This document shows, piece after piece, positions 63,196 to 64,000 of a stretch of 64,000 nt of DNA; position 1 is the first letter of the stretch; each line of letters begins with the position of its first letter. The stretch spans positions 28,240,330 through 28,304,329 of the forward strand of contig CM067566.1 in the NCBI GenBank assembly GCA_034336665.1, given 5' to 3'. The notes below the pieces were generated by a model. The model was given only the letters and a program-made list of their open reading frames with translations, did not search any database and was not told the DNA's origin. This DNA comes from Luscinia megarhynchos (lineage: Eukaryota > Chordata > Aves > Passeriformes > Turdidae). The position numbers and the translations under genes are program-made.

Positions 63196-63750
63196 ATAGA
63201 ATAGAATAGAATAGAATAGAATAGAATAGAATAGAATAGAATAGAATAGAATAGAATAGAATAGAATAGAATAGAATAGAATAGAATAGAATAGAATAGG
63301 ATAGGATAGGATAGGATAGGATAGGATAGGATAGGATAGGATAGGATAGGATAGGATAGGATAGGATAGGATAGGATAGGATAGGATAGGATAGGATAGG
63401 ATAGGATAGGATAGGATAGGATAGGATAGGATAGGATAGGATAGGATAGGATAGGATAGGATAGGATAGGATAGGATAGGATAGGATAGGATAGGATAGG
63501 ATAGGATAGGATAGGATAGGATAGGATAGGATAGGATAGGATAGGATAGGATAGGATAGGATAGGATAGGATAGGATAGGATAGGATAGGATAGGATAGG
63601 ATAGGATAGGATAGGATAGGATAGGATAGGATAGGATAGGATAGGATAGGATAGGATAGGATAGGATAGGATAGGATAGGATAGGATAGAATAGAATAGA
63701 ATAGAATAGAATAGAATAGAATAGAATAGAATAGAATAGAATAGAATAGA
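63196..63750. repeat. Nested ATAGA/ATAGG pentanucleotide array, 111 units
   Basis: The array has three blocks without a visible interruption: 20 units of ATAGA (63,196-63,295), 78 units of ATAGG (63,296-63,685) and 13 units of ATAGA (63,686-63,750), 555 bp in all. The right end abuts a minus-strand CR1 3' end, so read on the minus strand it is a (TTCTA/TCCTA)n tail. The homogeneous middle block suggests one A-to-G change spread by slippage or unequal exchange. The array has no stop codons in the minus-strand frames and so makes spurious ILSYP-repeat open frames. Assemblers often collapse such arrays, so the copy number is uncertain. Confidence 0.97.
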
Positions 63751-64000
63751 AGGGATCTACAAAGATCAGGTCTGACCAGAAGATAAAGCATATTGTTAAG
63801 TGTGCTATCCAAATACCTCTTAAACATTGACAGTGTTGGGACATAGCCACCTCTCTAGAAAGCCTGTTCTGGTGTTTGAACACCTTCTTGGTAAAGAAAT
63901 ACTTCCTTATGTCCCGCGTAAACCTCCACTGGTGTAACTTTGAACCTTTGATCCATTCCCATACTGGATATCACTGGATGCCAGAGAGAAGAGCTCAGCC
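63751..64000 (-). mobile_element. CR1 LINE 3' end (continues past the right edge)
   Basis: The reverse complement contains the typical sequence of the last few hundred bases of avian CR1: a stretch on ATTAGGAAG-like wording before TTTCTTTAC, then ACCAGAACAGGCTTTC, an AGAGAGGTGG motif, a TTTAAGAGGTATTTGGAT motif and a GATCTTTGTAGATCCCTTC end, followed directly by the pentamer tail. CR1 elements are non-LTR retrotransposons, usually 5'-truncated. Only the 3' part is inside the window and no intact reading frame is present. Subfamily not determined. Confidence 0.8.

Noticed and set aside
63161..63883. Long minus-strand open frames (212-240 codons) with ILSYP/ILFYS repeats
   Set aside because: They are translations of the stop-free pentanucleotide array; every frame is open, which is a property of the repeat unit and not of a gene.
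1..64000. A previously undescribed defence, CRISPR-like or operon-type system
   Set aside because: The window is vertebrate non-coding DNA; there are no clustered ORFs, no spaced direct repeats with unique spacers, and no prokaryotic gene arrangement.

Overview
The window is vertebrate nuclear DNA, almost certainly avian and probably from a songbird. It is AT-rich and almost entirely non-coding. It has one strong CpG-rich domain and several retrotransposon remnants. The bird assignment rests on CR1 LINE 3' ends: one at 23.5-24.0 kb closes on an ATTCTATGATTC-type tail, and another at the right edge is attached to a long ATTCT/ATCCT pentamer tail. A GC-rich dispersed repeat at 12.9-14.0 kb is also of a kind I associate with bird genomes. 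Family names come from memory and were not checked by a search.

The only protein-coding sequence I can support is a 13-codon first coding exon on the minus strand at 36,551-36,513. It reads MDRSANLDTEELK, ends in a phase-0 splice donor (AAG|GTAGGC), and has an in-frame stop 33 nt upstream. This closely matches the N-terminus I recall for zeta-sarcoglycan (SGCZ), whose gene has a tiny first coding exon and a giant first intron. I therefore read positions 1-36,512 as the 5' part of SGCZ intron 1. Positions from about 36.9 kb to the right edge are then 5'-flanking or intergenic DNA. Exon 2 and all other SGCZ exons lie outside the window.

Layout: 1-34.4 kb is AT-rich intron with ancient CR1-like fragments (2.8-3.7 and 16.5-17.0 kb), an expanded TAATA array (10.3 kb), the avian dispersed repeat (12.9-14.0 kb) and a younger CR1 (23.5-24.0 kb). 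34.5-37.6 kb is the SGCZ promoter domain: a main CpG island at about 35.06-36.55 kb, smaller GC islets at 34.5-34.8 and 37.4-37.56 kb, a 19-bp minisatellite just inside intron 1, a p53-type palindrome and other inverted repeats. 37.7-63.2 kb is AT-rich flanking DNA with MIR-like and L2-like relics (42.5-43.3 kb), a 39-nt poly-A and an ancient CR1 (57.2-58.0 kb). 63.2-64.0 kb is a 555-bp pentanucleotide array fused to a CR1 3' end.

I found no operon-like system, CRISPR array, intact transposase or reverse transcriptase, rRNA, tRNA or recognisable microRNA. Long open frames in the pentamer array and the CpG island are composition artefacts. The most noteworthy signals are the nested pentamer array grown from a CR1 tail and the dense cluster of palindromic and G-rich elements around the SGCZ first exon.
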